Counted from the first letter of the stretch, positions 29,741-43,215 are shown. The stretch is 64,000 nucleotides of DNA from Cavia porcellus (GCF_034190915.1 NW_026947493.1:43642501-43706500); one strand, 5' to 3'. Notes: generated by a model not told the origin, from the sequence alone. Numbers and translations: made by a program.

Positions 29741-29868
29741 TCATTTGTGACTATGGATCTGTATGTAAAATCTGGTAAGCTGAAGCCCACAATAGACCTA
29801 TAATCTTACTGTACCTGAATTATCATCTGAACACATTGGGCTTTTATTTGAATACAGTTAAAAGACTA

Positions 29869-30054
<186 letters not shown>

Positions 30055-30158
30055 TTAATATAATTTCTTGAATATGCATACAGATAAAATCCTTCATATT
30101 CTCTTCTCTATTTTTCCCTCTGCCATGGAATAAGGTTTTACTGATATTAAGCCATTCA

Positions 30159-30350
<192 letters not shown>

Positions 30351-30539
30351 CTATTGTCAGTGGCCAGAAATGTATAATTCTTTATATTTGTCTTAGAAAA
30401 AATATAAAATCAGTAGCACATATAGGAAAATCCTCTAATTCCTAAAGGTACTAGATATGCTAAAAATAATTCTGAACTAAGAAACAAATACTTAAAATTC
30501 TTAAAAACTTTGAGAAATCTTTTTAAAGAACAGAACTTT

Positions 30540-30699
30540 TTTTTTTATTTAAGGAGAAAAAGGAAAAAAAACAAAGAGTACACATAATATAAAATTTAAA
30601 AAATAAACAGTAAGAAATCACTAGTTAATAGATTACATATTCTCATTTAGAAATAGTTGTTCAAGTTACAAAATTGAATCACATAAAGTGGACTTTCAT
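30540..30699 (-). mobile_element. HAL1-like element, 5'-truncated copy (160 bp)
   Basis: Perfect 15-bp duplication AAAGAACAGAACTTT (30525-30539 and 30700-30714). The insert is the HAL1-like 3' end (plus-strand ATTTAAGGAGAAAAAG, AAATCACTAGTTAATAGATTAC, AGTTGTTCAAGTTACAAAATT). It lies 138 bp from exon 30837-31006, in the same orientation as the gene. Confidence 0.85.
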
Positions 30700-30827
30700 A
30701 AAGAACAGAACTTTAAGGGTTTCCCAACTACAAAAAAGAACACAACTGCTTGAGAGGAAAAATGCTTAAATTAGATAAGGAAATTTTAAATAAAGAAAAA
30801 CAGAAATGTAAATATATACTATCTTTA

Positions 30828-31034
<207 letters not shown>

Positions 31035-31096
31035 TCAACTTTAAAGTTTTCTAGTCAAAAGGCCTATGTGTAAATAGAATAAATATGCATACTTAC

Positions 31097-31137
31097 CAAT
31101 AGCATTTCCATCTAGTCTTGTAGATCCTGTAAATATT
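31097..31137 (-). CDS. ARFGEF1: ARFGEF1 41-bp exon (residues 1127-1141)
   Basis: A very short exon, 1+39+1 bases, reading IFTGSTRLDGNAI between split Arg1127 and Val1141 codons. Acceptor TTCCCAG, donor GTAAG. Skipping it would shift the frame (41 is not a multiple of 3), so inclusion must be efficient. Found by frame continuity from its neighbours. Confidence 0.95.
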
Positions 31138-31547
31138 CTGGGAAAAATAAAACAATGTTTTGAAAATTTATAAAGTTTCATCTTTGCTATGTTAATTCAA
31201 AACAAACTGGCTTGAGGTATGACCATTTTTATTTATTTTAAGCAACAAACAAACAAATCAAAAAGGTCAAGCAATGAAATGGAAGATTTTCATCATATAG
31301 TTTTAGTAACAAGAGCACTGTAGGTTGAATGTCTCTCCCTCCCATATCCAAATATTTCAATCTGCATTCAATGTTACTAGAGTAAAAGTGTACATTATTG
31401 TTATTAGAAGATACCCAACTATCAGGCCTTGTAACATTCTAGAAAAAAGAAACTATTAATTTATAAAACCAATCAGCTGGTATCTTGTCATGTTTTTCAA
31501 TTTTTCCCATCTAATAACATTAAGCAAATTTTAAAAGATTATATTCT

Positions 31548-31661
31548 AGGGGCTGGGGATTTAGCTCAGCGGCACAAGCGCCTGCCTTGCAAGCAGGCAG
31601 TCATGAGTTCCATCCCGGGTACCGATAAAAAGGAAAAAGACAAAAAAAAAAAAAAAAAAAA
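31548..31661 (+). repeat. Young ID SINE
   Basis: GGGGCTGGGGATTTAGCTCAG with a clear A box, GCCTGCCTTGCAAGCAGG, a B-box region GAGTTCCATCC, then a 22-A tail. Bounded by AAAGATTATATTCT (31533-31546 and about 31661-31674). The head is close to consensus tRNA-Ala-like ID, so the insertion is recent. Confidence 0.93.
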
Positions 31662-31899
31662 AGATTATATTCTGTAAGTAATGTAAATTTGATTAGAACA
31701 GTAATTTATGGTTAAAGTGATGTGATATAAACTTACAAATGGTCTCGATTTAACCAAGTAACTAACTACTTTCCTTAGGATATTCTAATGTTTAAAGCTA
31801 AGCTATACTACCCAGTTTTGCAGAATTTTCTCTGTGGAGCCTCATCTGTTTCAGTTTCACAAAAAATCTCGGCATACACATCATTTTCTTTCTTCTTCT

Positions 31900-32062
31900 G
31901 GTTTTTTTTTTTTTTTTTTTTTTTTTGAGATAGAGTCTTGCTATACCATTCATGCTCGCCTTGAACTCACCATGTATCCCAGGCTGGCCTTGAACTCCCA
32001 GAGATTGTCCTGCCTCAACCTCCCAAGTGCTAGAATTACAGGCTTGTGCCACGCCCAGCTGA
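31900..32062 (-). repeat. B1 SINE
   Basis: A 25-T run, GAGATAGAGTCTTGCTATACC, two CTTGAACTC blocks, CTCCCAAGTGCTAGAATTACAGG, CCACGCCCAGC. B1 with internal duplication, antisense to the chromosome map. Confidence 0.92.
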
Positions 32063-32194
32063 AAGCAAGGTTTGATGTGACTAAACTTTCCTCAATTTAA
32101 AATGTACACAACAGGATGTACGTGATAAAAAGGAAACCTTGAAGCAGGAATAGGCCAAATGGCAAACTTAAACACAGTAACAACAGTAACAGCT

Positions 32195-32412
32195 ATCCAT
32201 CAGAAGGTGGGTACTACTCTAGTGTTTTACGTATGTCCACTATTTAATAATCAAAACTATCCTGGGAAGTATACACTTGTTATAACCCTAGTTTTATAAA
32301 AACAGAAACTGAGACACAGTAATATTTAATAACTTCTTCAAAGTCATAGAACTAGTAAGTGCCAGAGCTATGACTTAAATAAGGGCAGTCTAACTTCACA
32401 GTCTACCCTTGC
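32195..32412 (-). repeat. MIR SINE
   Basis: Reverse MIR: GGTGGGTACTACTCTAGTGTTT, CAGAAACTGAGACACAGTAATA, AACTTCTTCAAAGTCATAGA, ACTAGTAAGTGCCAGAGC, GGCAGTCTAACTTCAC. Confidence 0.8.
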
Positions 32413-33050
32413 AAACACTTTTCTACGTTGTCTCCTGTTTATCTGAACAAAACAAGTACTGAACACTGTAAATACATTCTAAAGAACAAAATAAAAGACA
32501 TAGGAAATAGGGAGATCTTTCTCAAATAGGAAGACATTCAAGAGATGGGACAGGTGGGAGAGAGAGGTGGGACAGGATAATAAAGGAATCAAGATGTGCT
32601 ACATACATGTACCTACTTCACACAAGGTATGAACACAAACACCATATACTGCAAACACATACATGAACAAAGAATAAAAGAATAAAAGAAAATACACACA
32701 CACACACACAACTGTTTCCAGGTTTTCCCTACTACTACAGTCTGAATATTCTTCCACATTTTTTAACCTCTGCACCTTTGTAGGTCTTCTGTATACATGT
32801 TCTGGCAATAAATTACACATGTAACAGAGGAAATTCAAAATGAGCTCTTGGCAAAGAAAATCTTAAGGTTTTTAAGTACTGTTCTTGTTTGTCAAATGAG
32901 ACAATGATTCAAAAATCTGCAGAAACACTACCTGGGAAGAAAATCAAGAATAAGGTCCTATTGAATTCAGTGGCAGACTGGTGTTGGAAGTTTAAAACAT
33001 TCAAATCTCTCATATGAACAAAATGAAAACTGTAACGTGTAAGTGTGGTC
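32413..33050. other. Intron, no assigned element
   Basis: Unique-looking except for a short (CA)n at 32693-32710. Confidence 0.4.
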
Positions 33051-33115
33051 AAATGCTCTCAAACTAAAAAAAAAAATAGACAGATAAATAAATAAATAAA
33101 TAAAAATGCTCTCAA
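33051..33115. repeat. A-rich (AAAT)n insert bounded by direct repeats
   Basis: AAATGCTCTCAA occurs at 33051-33062 and 33104-33115. Between them is only an A run and AGATAAATAAATAAAT sequence. It looks like a tail-only retrotransposition product whose poly(A) has turned into an (AAAT)n microsatellite. Confidence 0.65.
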
Positions 33116-33191
33116 GCTAGAGGTATTCTCATGGAAAACAAAGGCTATAGACAAACCACATCAAAGCCAGAGTTAACATTAAAAGTACAGG

Positions 33192-33348
33192 AGAGAGCCA
33201 GGCGTGATGGGTGCATGCCTGTAATCCCAGCACTCATGAGGCGGAAGCAGGAGAATAACTGCAAATTCAAAACCAGCCTGGCTACAAAGTGGGTTCAAGG
33301 CTGGCCCAAATTACATAGCGAGACCCTATCTCAAAAAGAAAAAAAAAA
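33192..33348 (+). repeat. B1 SINE
   Basis: GAGCCAGGCGTGATGGGTGC, GCCTGTAATCCCAGCACTC, paired ACCAGCCTGGCTAC and GGCTGGCCCAAATTAC blocks, GAGACCCTATCTC and an A tail. Flanked by similar AAAAGTACAGGAGAG and AAAAGTACAAGAGAA. Confidence 0.93.
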
Positions 33349-35270
33349 AGTACAAGAGAAAGAACAAGAAAAGGCACAACAGAAAGGGTTCATTTTTAAC
33401 AGAAAATAAAGCAAATGGCAACATATATAGTGGTAAGGAACAAAAATAGAGATACAACTACAGAAAAAGGAAGCAACAAATTCTGAAAGTCATGAAATGG
33501 TGGAGAACAAAGGCAAGAAAGACCAAAGAAACTCTATTTCTACCAAAGAAACCACTAATGGTAAGCCAGAAGGAAAAACGGCGGTTTGAGAAGCATCAAA
33601 AGTTAAGCCTTACTATATACTAAGGTCCAAGAAATCAGGTATCACAAACACAGTCTATGAAATAGACTCTACATGTCCTGTGTGAAAAGCAAAGGACAAA
33701 AACATGAGAAGACTTGTTTGATAATATAAAAAGAAGTGGCCTAAAAAGCATACAGAGGGGAAAAAATTGGTAAAATTGCTGCTTCTTCCACATCATAATA
33801 CCAATGCAAAAGAAATCCTGGCAACATTTGTTTTTAAAAATAAAACTTTTAAACTATGTAACACTGAAATGACCTGAATTACTATAAAAAGGTTTATCAA
33901 AAGAAACATTTATTTCTTAAGCTTAACTGCAAGATTTTTATAGACCAATCCAGTTGGGATAACTGTGTATATTTTCTGCTAGGTGACAGAATGTCCTAAA
34001 GTATAAGATGGGCTTCCATAAGGTATATCTGTTATGTCTAAAAAAAAAAAAAACCCGTAATAATAATAAAAACAAAAACTATAATGCTAAATAACTTTTT
34101 TAGCTTTTAAAAGTAAATCATTCCTGGATGAATTCTATTCCTTACACAGTTAAATAACACTTATGAATTAGGTCTGGCTTAACAATGTCTACAGACTCCT
34201 ACCTTTGCAGGGCCAGAGGATCAGGTGCTACCAAATTAATTCATCTTAATATTCTCCTAAATTCTAGCGGTGTAAGATTCCTACTACAAAAGTGAAAAGA
34301 ATTCAGTACTCTAAAGACTTCAATAGAATCCCATTTTCTTTCTGTCCATTAAGAAATAAGCAATAAATTAACAAAGAATAATTATTTTAATTTCTCTTGC
34401 TTAGTTTCTAACTCTGCAATAACAGATTATAATATTTAGAACAATAGACCAAAGGATGGAAGAATGATTTTGTTTGCTGTACAAAGACAGAACTAGCTGG
34501 GATGATGCCAGACAATATTCTCACTACTGTCTTGACTATCAGTGTTACCTCACTGAGTTAGCTTATGGACCAGAGTTGACATATACCAGATGAAAATAAA
34601 TTTAGGATCAGGAAGGAAAATCAAAAACTTAACGAAAAACTGAAATATAAAACAGGAGAACAATATAATCTTACAAGAAATCAAAGATGTAACTTACAAG
34701 GCTTTCACAATAAGCTAAAATTAAGTATTCAGGTTTTGCTTAAAGTGGAGAATAGATTTATGTTTGCAGTAGTATCTAGTGATGACAAGCTTGCCATGAC
34801 AAATTACTAATGAAATTTGTGTTAAGTATTCTCTGAAATAGCAAAAATTACTGAAACAGAGAGACATGGGATTTGTTCAAATGGGTGATCGTCCCCTTAC
34901 AAAAAGCGGAGAGCAGGAAAAGTTAGAACTGGTGGTCATATACAGTATGTTATGGAAAAGAAGATGATAAAATGTTGACTCTTACCTAAGTAAATTCTCA
35001 TAACAGTAAAAATGCTTTTCTGGAAGGCAAGAAAACCATTTGAAGGGAAGTTGGCCTAGTAGCAGAAGGGTTGTTAATTTACATGGCTCTGGAGTTGTAC
35101 ATAGGCAGAAATGCACAGAAGTTAAAGAGTGCACATTCAGCGACAGGTTGCTTAAGACAAACAATAGGCTCCACTCTCTAAAATTCCCTATGAACAAATG
35201 AAACACTTTTCAAAATAATCAAGAAAAGATCACCCTGGTTATGGGAACAACAATATTACTCTATCTCATG
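33349..35270. other. Intron, no assigned element
   Basis: About 1.9 kb of AT-rich intron with no exon or recognisable repeat. Confidence 0.4.
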
Positions 35271-35271
35271 A

Positions 35272-35425
35272 AAGTTTTTTTTTTTTTTTAAACAGGTTTC
35301 CTTGTGTACTTCAGGCTGGCCTTTAACTCACTACTGCCCAAGGCTTGCCTTGAATTTGAGGTAATTCTCCTGCCTCAGCCTACAGAGTGCTGGGATTATA
35401 CGTATACACTACCACATTCAGCCAC
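35272..35425 (-). repeat. B1 SINE
   Basis: T run, CAGGTTTCCTTGTGTACTTC, two GCCTT.AA/GAA blocks, CTCCTGCCTCAGCC, GTGCTGGGATTATACG. Confidence 0.9.
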
Positions 35426-36130
35426 TACTGAAAGGTTTAAATGAAGTTCAATAATACATGTAACATGCCACATGTGTGACAAACCTTCATGTTATACAGT
35501 AGATATAAAATGATACAAAATTTTTCTTCCATCTTTAAAAGAAAAACAACAATATAGAATGTTAAGAATTCTTTTCAAAGAAAAAGTTCCAGAAGTACTC
35601 TAAGAGTTAGTAGCTAATTTATATTCTAGTGCTATCTCTGTGTAGAGTAAAAATCTTTTCCTGAAGCAAAATAATAAATCAGCATGAATCTCTAGGCAAG
35701 TTTCCCCACCAATGGGTTAAGAAAAAAAATTAAATGTCAGTGATGTAAGTTTCAATCAGGGGGACATTTATCTGGGAAAAAATAATCTGAAAGGAATGAT
35801 AGAAATTATGGTTTTACTTGCTGGGCATTTAAAAGTCTGAAATAATCTTCTGAATGTTTTGCTTTAGAAGGCAATTGCAATGGGGAATTCTTGGCTATGT
35901 ATACAACACACACATTCTGAAGTCCTTTCCAAAACAGCTTATATCAAGAATCTCCAGCAAATACCATTCATTTTATTCATGACAGGTTATGTACCATGCA
36001 TACAGAAAGATAAATTACACTGTGTTTTCAAAGACTGATAATAGAGTAAGTTTCCTATAAAGAAAGTATTTGTGTGTGTGTGTGGTTTTATTTTGTTGTG
36101 CTTGAGACAAGTTCTCATTATGCAGTTGAG
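35426..36130. other. Intron, no assigned element
   Basis: Unique-looking; a short (TG)n at 36070-36083 followed by GCTTGAGACAAGTTCTCATT may be the stub of a reversed B1. Confidence 0.4.
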
Positions 36131-36132
36131 GA

Positions 36133-37450
36133 TCATATACAAAATACTGAATACATATTTCCTATTATTTTTTTGCTCTTTATTTATATTTTGGGTTCCT
36201 CATAAAAGAGAAATCAGGTCATATTTAAGTGTGTATCTGATTTAACATTATGTCTCAAAGTACATCCATTTTCTTAAAATTGACTCAAATTTATCCTCTC
36301 TAGCAAAGTAGTATTCCATTGTCCATAACTACTTCATTTTCTTTATTCATTTTCTGTTGAAGGACATATAGGCCACTTCCAAGATTTAGCTATTGTACTT
36401 TGTACTGTATGTATCACTGTTAATAAGATGTTTTTAATTCTTTCAGGAAGAAATGTAGAAAAGGAATAGTTGGGTCCAATGGAATTTCTATTTTCAGTGT
36501 TTTAAAGAATTTCCATACTGATTTTCATAGTGGCTGTACTAATTTACATTCCCTCTAAGAATGCAAGAAAGCTCCTTTTATCCTGCACCCTTGTCAGCAT
36601 GTGTTATTACTTGATAGCTATTCTTTCTAAAGTTAGAATCTCAGTGTGTTTTATTTTGCATTTCTTTAACAGCTAGGTATGTCGGGCATTTTTTCAAGTG
36701 TTTACTGGCCATTTGTACTTCTGAGAAGTGTCTATTCATTTTGGTTGTACAGTTTTTCATTGAGTTTTATTTTTGGGAAGGTCTTTTATTTTGGGAGAGT
36801 CTAATTTTTTCATTCTTCATATATTCTAGGTATTCGTTCTCTGTGAAACAGCTAGCAAAGTTTTTTTGCTATACTGCAGGTTGTCTCTTCACTCTGCTGG
36901 GTGTTTCCTTAGCTATGCAGATGCTTTTTAAATTTATACGAACCCATTAGTTGACTCTTGATATTTCTTATGCAATTGGGGTTCTATTCACAAAGTCCTT
37001 GGCTATACGCATGTCCTCAGGAGTTGTACTTGTTTAATCTTCCAGAATTTTATTTCTCTTTAAATATGTAGATCTTTGATTCAGTTTTGTTTTGCAAATG
37101 CTGCGAGAAACAGTTCTACATTAAATCTTCAGCATGTGTATGGCCAGTTTTCCCAGGACCATTTGTCAAACATGTTGTCTTTTCATCAACATGTATTTTT
37201 TACCTCTTTGTCAAACAGTAGATGTCTGAATGTGCCTCAGGTTGTTTCTGCAGCCTCTATTCTGCTCCACTGATCCATGTACCTGATCTACGCCAGCATT
37301 AATACTGTTTCAATCACTGTAGCTTTGTAATATAACTTGAAATCCAAGACTGTGAATTGTACTGTTTTCTTAATTTTTTTTCTTGGGTTCATTACTGATG
37401 TACAGGAATGTTACTCATTTTTGTGTGTGGATTTTGTACTGTGTTGTGCT
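36133..37450 (-). mobile_element. L1 ORF2 3' fragment, antisense
   Basis: Complement of L1 in order: GTAGTATTCCATTGTCCATA, TGGGTCCAATGGAATTTC, TTTCCATACTGATTTTCATAG, CACTCTGCTGGGTGTTTCC, CCAGTTTTCCCAGGACC, CTGTAGCTTTGTAATATAA. About 1.3 kb, no open frame, sits 270 bp from exon 37719-37809. Confidence 0.88.
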
Positions 37451-37717
37451 CTTTTTTTCAAAGTTATCAGTCCTCTAATGCTCCTTACTACTATAAATTA
37501 AATTTTCATACCATTTACTTCCTTCTAACATACCATGAACAAAAAAATCAAAATCAGATACTCAATACTCTAAAATCACAGCATATCATAATTTAGTCTT
37601 GACTTACCTTAGAAAAATTATTTTGAGAATGTATTTTTTTCTTCACTAATAGTATATAGCTAATATTACAGAATTCGAAGAGCAATCAATTGAAAAAGAA
37701 AGAAAATTAATACCTTA

Positions 37718-37852
<135 letters not shown>

Positions 37853-37889
37853 TCAGTGGAACAATGCACTTAGTTTTAAAACACATTTC

Positions 37890-38005
37890 TTGTTCTTGTT
37901 GTTTTTTGAGACAGGGTCTCTGTATGTAGCTCAGATTTGCCTTGAACTTGTGGTGATTCTCCTGTCTCAGTCTCCCAAATGCTGGGATTACAGGCATGGC
38001 CACTT
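37890..38005 (-). repeat. B1 SINE, short
   Basis: TTTTTTGAGACAGGGTCTCTG, TGCCTTGAACTTGTGG, CCTGTCTCAGTCTCCC, TGCTGGGATTACAGGCATGG; lacks the second internal block. It lies 81 bp upstream of exon 37719-37809 in gene orientation. Confidence 0.9.
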
Positions 38006-39900
38006 CATTTTGTTCATATGGATAAAATGTAAAATTTTCAGTCTAGCATTGAAGATATTTGCCTTCAACATTTCAACCAATATGTGTCTCTCGTCATGCT
38101 CTCTCTCAACTATTAAAAATTTACCTATCAGATCCAATTTGAGTTCTCTGTAAAGAACTCTCAATTCTTCACATCTGCTTCTGAACCAAGTTTTACTTAA
38201 TAAGCACTACTCAAATCAGAATTATTTCCACCTGTTTCCTACAAAGCTTCGGTATATTAAATGTTGCCATCTTACCCACTTAAAATCTGTATTATAGGTA
38301 TTCTCTAAATAAACATTTATGTGATCAAGTTGTTGAATTTTCAAATATTTGTATCTTAGAAGAATGGAAGATCTATAATTCAAATTTTAAAATTATACTG
38401 TGTGTTCTTAATAATTATACTTTTGTGCTTCCAAAAATAATTACAGAATTTTATCAGAAGAAATACAGATAGTCAGCTGCTTCTTATCTGTACATTCTGC
38501 AATAAAGCTACAATTAAAAATATTTGGGAATATTAAAAATATTCAGTTACACACTCCATGTGTAACTGAATGTGTGTAGACTTTTTTCCTGTCATTATTC
38601 TCTAAACATCAGTGTTTGATTTACAGAGTATTTATGTTGTAGTAGATATTATTAAGTAAGTCAGAGATATTTTGAAGTATATAATAAGGCGAGAATGTAT
38701 AGGTTGTATGCAAATACTATGCCACTTTACATATACAAAGGACTGGAAAATCCTTGAATACTGGTATTCCCAATGGCCCTGGAACACATTCTATATGGGT
38801 ACTTAAGGATTTTCATATTCAAACCTGTTAATTTGGTTACATGGAATACTTGGTGCACACATGATGTTAACAAAGGAGAATACTAGTTTTAACAGGATCC
38901 ACTATTTATACTACCTCTTCTAGCTTAAATTCTGACTACAGCATCCAGCCCAAGGAAGCTGTCTGCTGTCTGGGCACAGAGGGTGCTGGCAAAGCAGACG
39001 TCTTCCAAATGGGCTGGATGGTCACCAACAAAATAGCCGAAGGGTAGGCTCTGCCCAACAGTAACTAAGTCAACAGACTTCTAACAACTTGATCACATAA
39101 ATGTTTATTTAGTTCCCTTAAGGGTATACAGTCAAAATCTGAGTCAGATGAATCTGGAGATTGGAGGAGACTAAAAAGAGAAGTGTAACGTAAGAGAAAG
39201 CACAAATAAAGACAGAGTTATTCATCTCTGGAGTAGTCTGGAAGCTTGAACTGTTTTACATTTCCATGTTTAAAATGTATCTTTATATAAATCCCCTGCA
39301 CCCTTTTTCTTAAATGAAGAAGTTCATCTCATATTCTTACAATCCAAGTAGCACAACAGCACAATAAACCTATTAATTTTAATTCAAGCATTCCAGCAAA
39401 TATTCTTGTTTGACTAAAACTTTTAGAAGATTAAAATACTTAAAAAAAAAGTTTAACCTAATTCTGTAATCTTATTTGCCAAAATTGAGCAATTAATATC
39501 TACTGTTATTTTGGCCTTCCCACACTCCCTGTGTCTTTTCAAAGATAATCATTGGACCTTCACATCACTTGACTATAAATAGTTTTATCTTATGCTACTT
39601 CATGAAGTAATCAGTTCTTCTGTAATGCTTAGAGCAGGACTTCCACATTACGTTAAGTTATAATGTAGATGCTAAGGAAGTTCTAGATCTTGCTGCTGGA
39701 TTATCTAGGTATCAAGTTTGCACCTGCATCTCCTAGACCTCACACTAACCCAACCGCTATGAAATCACTGAGATGAAAGCCTGCACTGCTAGCTGCTTCA
39801 GTTGGACACAGCAAGGTACTAATTTTCCTCAGTATATCTTGAAGTCACCACATAATCCTGTTCTTTTACTTCTTTCCCTGTACAGCAGGGTAATCTTTTG
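38006..39900. other. Intron, no assigned element
   Basis: Contains a perfect 12-bp hairpin at 38541-38571. A somewhat GC-richer stretch at 38935-39065 is unassigned. Confidence 0.35.
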
Positions 39901-39901
39901 A

Positions 39902-40030
39902 ATTTATTTTCCACCCTCAGAGACAAGGTCTCACTATATAGCCCAAGCTGGCCTTGAACTTGCAGTGATCCTCCTGCCTCCACCTCATCAAGCCTGGGAT
40001 TACAGGTGTGCACCACCATGCCTGGCCTTC
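39902..40030 (-). repeat. B1 SINE, short
   Basis: AGAGACAAGGTCTCACTATA, GCTGGCCTTGAACTTGCAG, CCTGCCTCCACCTC, GGGATTACAGGTGTGCACC, CATGCCTGGCC. Confidence 0.9.
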
Positions 40031-40904
40031 TTTCTGGTTTTCTTAAGAAGTTTTACTACTAGCAATAGCAGAAATCATTAAAAGAAAGATTTTTTTTTAA
40101 AATCCCTAATTGTATAATATAAACCTTTAACAGGTAAATATTTCTGGATGTCAGGAATTTTCCTTCCTGTTCCCCTTAAATCATGCCTGTAGTTTCCTTG
40201 GTTAGAGGTGGAAAGGATCCATGGAAAATATGCAAAAATTAAACCAGCCATTGTGCTAAAGTCCATTCATATTTGTTCCGATTTAACTTAATAATCATGA
40301 GTAGACACTTTAGTTTGCACAAGTGGAAGTCAGATAAAATTAATATGCATGTAGTAAAGAATATTAAAAAACTCAAATATGAAAATACAGTACTCAAGGT
40401 TGAAGTCCTTGCTTATTCCTTGTACATCGACTTCCATTAATAACTCAAAATGTTCAGCATTTACTTATTTTGAATCTATTTTTGCTAGTATTTCCCTTTC
40501 TTCTACTGGATTAAATCTGGAAATTCCTAATTATAAAAGCACTAGGGAACCTTAGGTTCCATAGTGACAGAAGGGTTTGGGTAGGTCTGTAGAAACTTTA
40601 AAAAAATTGTAAATATGAAAGCTTTCTCCAACTAGACCTATTATGTTATATAAGCCCTCACAGTTAAAGTTACCTACATAGTCTTAAGACAGGTAATTTA
40701 TTTGCAATCTTTTCCCAGTCCTAAGTAGGATAATGAATAAGGCTCACTTAATATTGTGTGCCAGACTACACAAAAAAAGACTCACTTCCCTACTTATTCA
40801 TCTTGCTTTCACTCATGTTGGATGAAACGTATTTAATCTAATTATATAGTTCATTGGTATCATAAAGTGACTTATAATAAAGAGGTTAGTAACAAGTTTT
40901 GCTA

Positions 40905-41117
<213 letters not shown>

Positions 41118-41297
41118 TCAATAGCTTCAAAACATAAGTGTATGCAGTTAGGAGTTAAACATTAGGTATCTTATAAAAAAGTTGAATGTATTTATTTAAA
41201 ATGCTCTAAATTAATTTTTCCCCACTAAATCACATCAGTGATATTTAGCATTAGCCCATTTTATAAATCAAATTGCAAAATTAAAAATAAAATGCTA

Positions 41298-41459
<162 letters not shown>

Positions 41460-41660
41460 CTACAAAAACAAACAAAGAAACAGAAAAACAGATCCGTTTA
41501 CATAGCTATAAATACAGCAGATTGATCTCTAATTCCTGAAAAACTGTTAACTTGCTTAGTAAAATTTTTAAATGACATGTCATGAATTACACACAATATG
41601 CAAATGACATTTTTAATTTTTAAATGATTATGCAGAAAACATACAAATATCTAAAATCTT

Positions 41661-41748
41661 TTTTTTTTTCTTTTTGGTACTGGGGATGGAACTCATGATC
41701 ATGTGCTTCTAAGGCAGGCGGTTATGCCACTGCGCTAAATTCCCAGCC
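41661..41748 (-). repeat. ID SINE
   Basis: T run, TTGGTACTGGGGATGGAACTC, TAAGGCAGGCGGTTATGCC, CTGCGCTAAATTCCCAGCC. Flanked by 14-bp ATATCTAAAATCTT on both sides (41647-41660 and about 41749-41762). Fairly young. Confidence 0.9.
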
Positions 41749-41762
41749 TATATCTAAAATCT

Positions 41763-42416
41763 TAAAGCAACAGAGATTTCAATTTAAACTGAAATTTTAG
41801 AGGTAACAAATTCGTATTGTACAACATTTCTTGAACACTTTTCAAGTACTCATAGACTAGCAAAAATTTGATTTATAAAACTGCTTTCTTTCTCTCCAGT
41901 AGGCTGTATTTTATTTTGTACTAAGCTATAACATTCATAATTAAATAGGAAATGGGTTTTTAAAAAAAGAAAGTCTGGAAATTACTACTGGAAGTACTAT
42001 TTTAATGAAAAGAATACACTAGATACTTGATTCACTTAATAAGAGAACTTCTTAGGTTTAAGTTATAAAATACATAAATATGCAAAATATGACTAAGTAT
42101 GAGCAAATAAATGTCTAATAAAGTGCTCATTACACTGACACTGAATAGCCTAAGAAATATGCATATAGCTAACATTCTATAGAGAAAAAACTGTAACCAA
42201 AGATATTACAAATTTTAGAAGATTGGTATAGAATTATACATTCTATCACAGTGTATGAAAAACTCAAACATGAAGATTAATTTAAATTCCATCGTAAGTT
42301 TGAAATTCATTTTTAATCAGTCAGATATAAAAAAAGTATTAAAATTGGAACTATGACAATGGTGTAAGTAGTAAGTGTTTTGTGAACTGGGTTACAAAGA
42401 TAGAATTCTTTATTAC
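41763..42416. other. Intron, no assigned element
   Basis: AT-rich unique-looking sequence. Confidence 0.4.
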
Positions 42417-42545
42417 CTGAATGCTGAAAATGCATGCAATTCTGATCGCACATCTTATTCCTTCTAGACAAAGAGAGGCTACTTCAGTATCATCACAGTC
42501 TTGTAGTCCCACACTGAATGCAGCCAAAAAAGGTGTCCAAGCCAA
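42417..42545 (-). CDS. ARFGEF1: ARFGEF1 exon (residues 951-993), HDS1 start
   Basis: 129 bp, 43 codons, phase 0 on both sides. It reads [19 protein letters not shown] and [17 protein letters not shown], ending SIQ before [19 protein letters not shown] is the signature at the start of HDS1. Both phases are 0, so skipping would keep the frame but delete part of HDS1. Confidence 0.97.
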
Positions 42546-43215
42546 CTAGAAGCATTAAAAATTTGAAATACATTATGGATATCAAATGATAATTAAATTT
42601 TATAATGCTAAACTAATATTTATCAAAACTTGCAGACCACATAAGATGTGAGAAGGTTTTGAAAGAAAAAATGATACTCTTAGCACGGCATATGAAAAAG
42701 GAGAAAAACTACATAATGCTGCTTGGGCTGGAGTGGGAAAGAAAGAACATGAATTTAGTAATGATTTAAGGCATATTTTATGAGCAGGTTTTATAAATTA
42801 ATAAAAAGGGGATTAACAAAGTGGCAGCAAGTGACATTAAAAAAAAAAAAAAAACCACAAGATTCATCCCTGATTCAGGTTCATCATTCTTTGCAAACTT
42901 TGGCCCTTACAACAATTCACACAATTTCTAAAGAAAATCCTTTTAATCACGTTTCTACTTGCATGAAATTACAATATTCTTTTTTTTAATGTTTGTTTTC
43001 TAGACATAACTTAGTCTAATTTCTTTAAATAGTTTAAATATTTTACATTGACAACAGTGGTGGAAAGAAAGTTCAATAAATCATTACAGATTATGGAAGA
43101 AAAATCTGAATATCTCATGAATAATATAAAACAAATAAAAGTCCCTTTTTGACTATTGAAAATCCTAACAATAACACTACATAAATTTGCAATGTCTGAT
43201 ATAAGAATATTCACT

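Noticed and set aside
31548..31661. tRNA gene
   Set aside because: A- and B-box sequences are present, but the poly(A) tail, target duplication and lack of a full cloverleaf identify an ID SINE.
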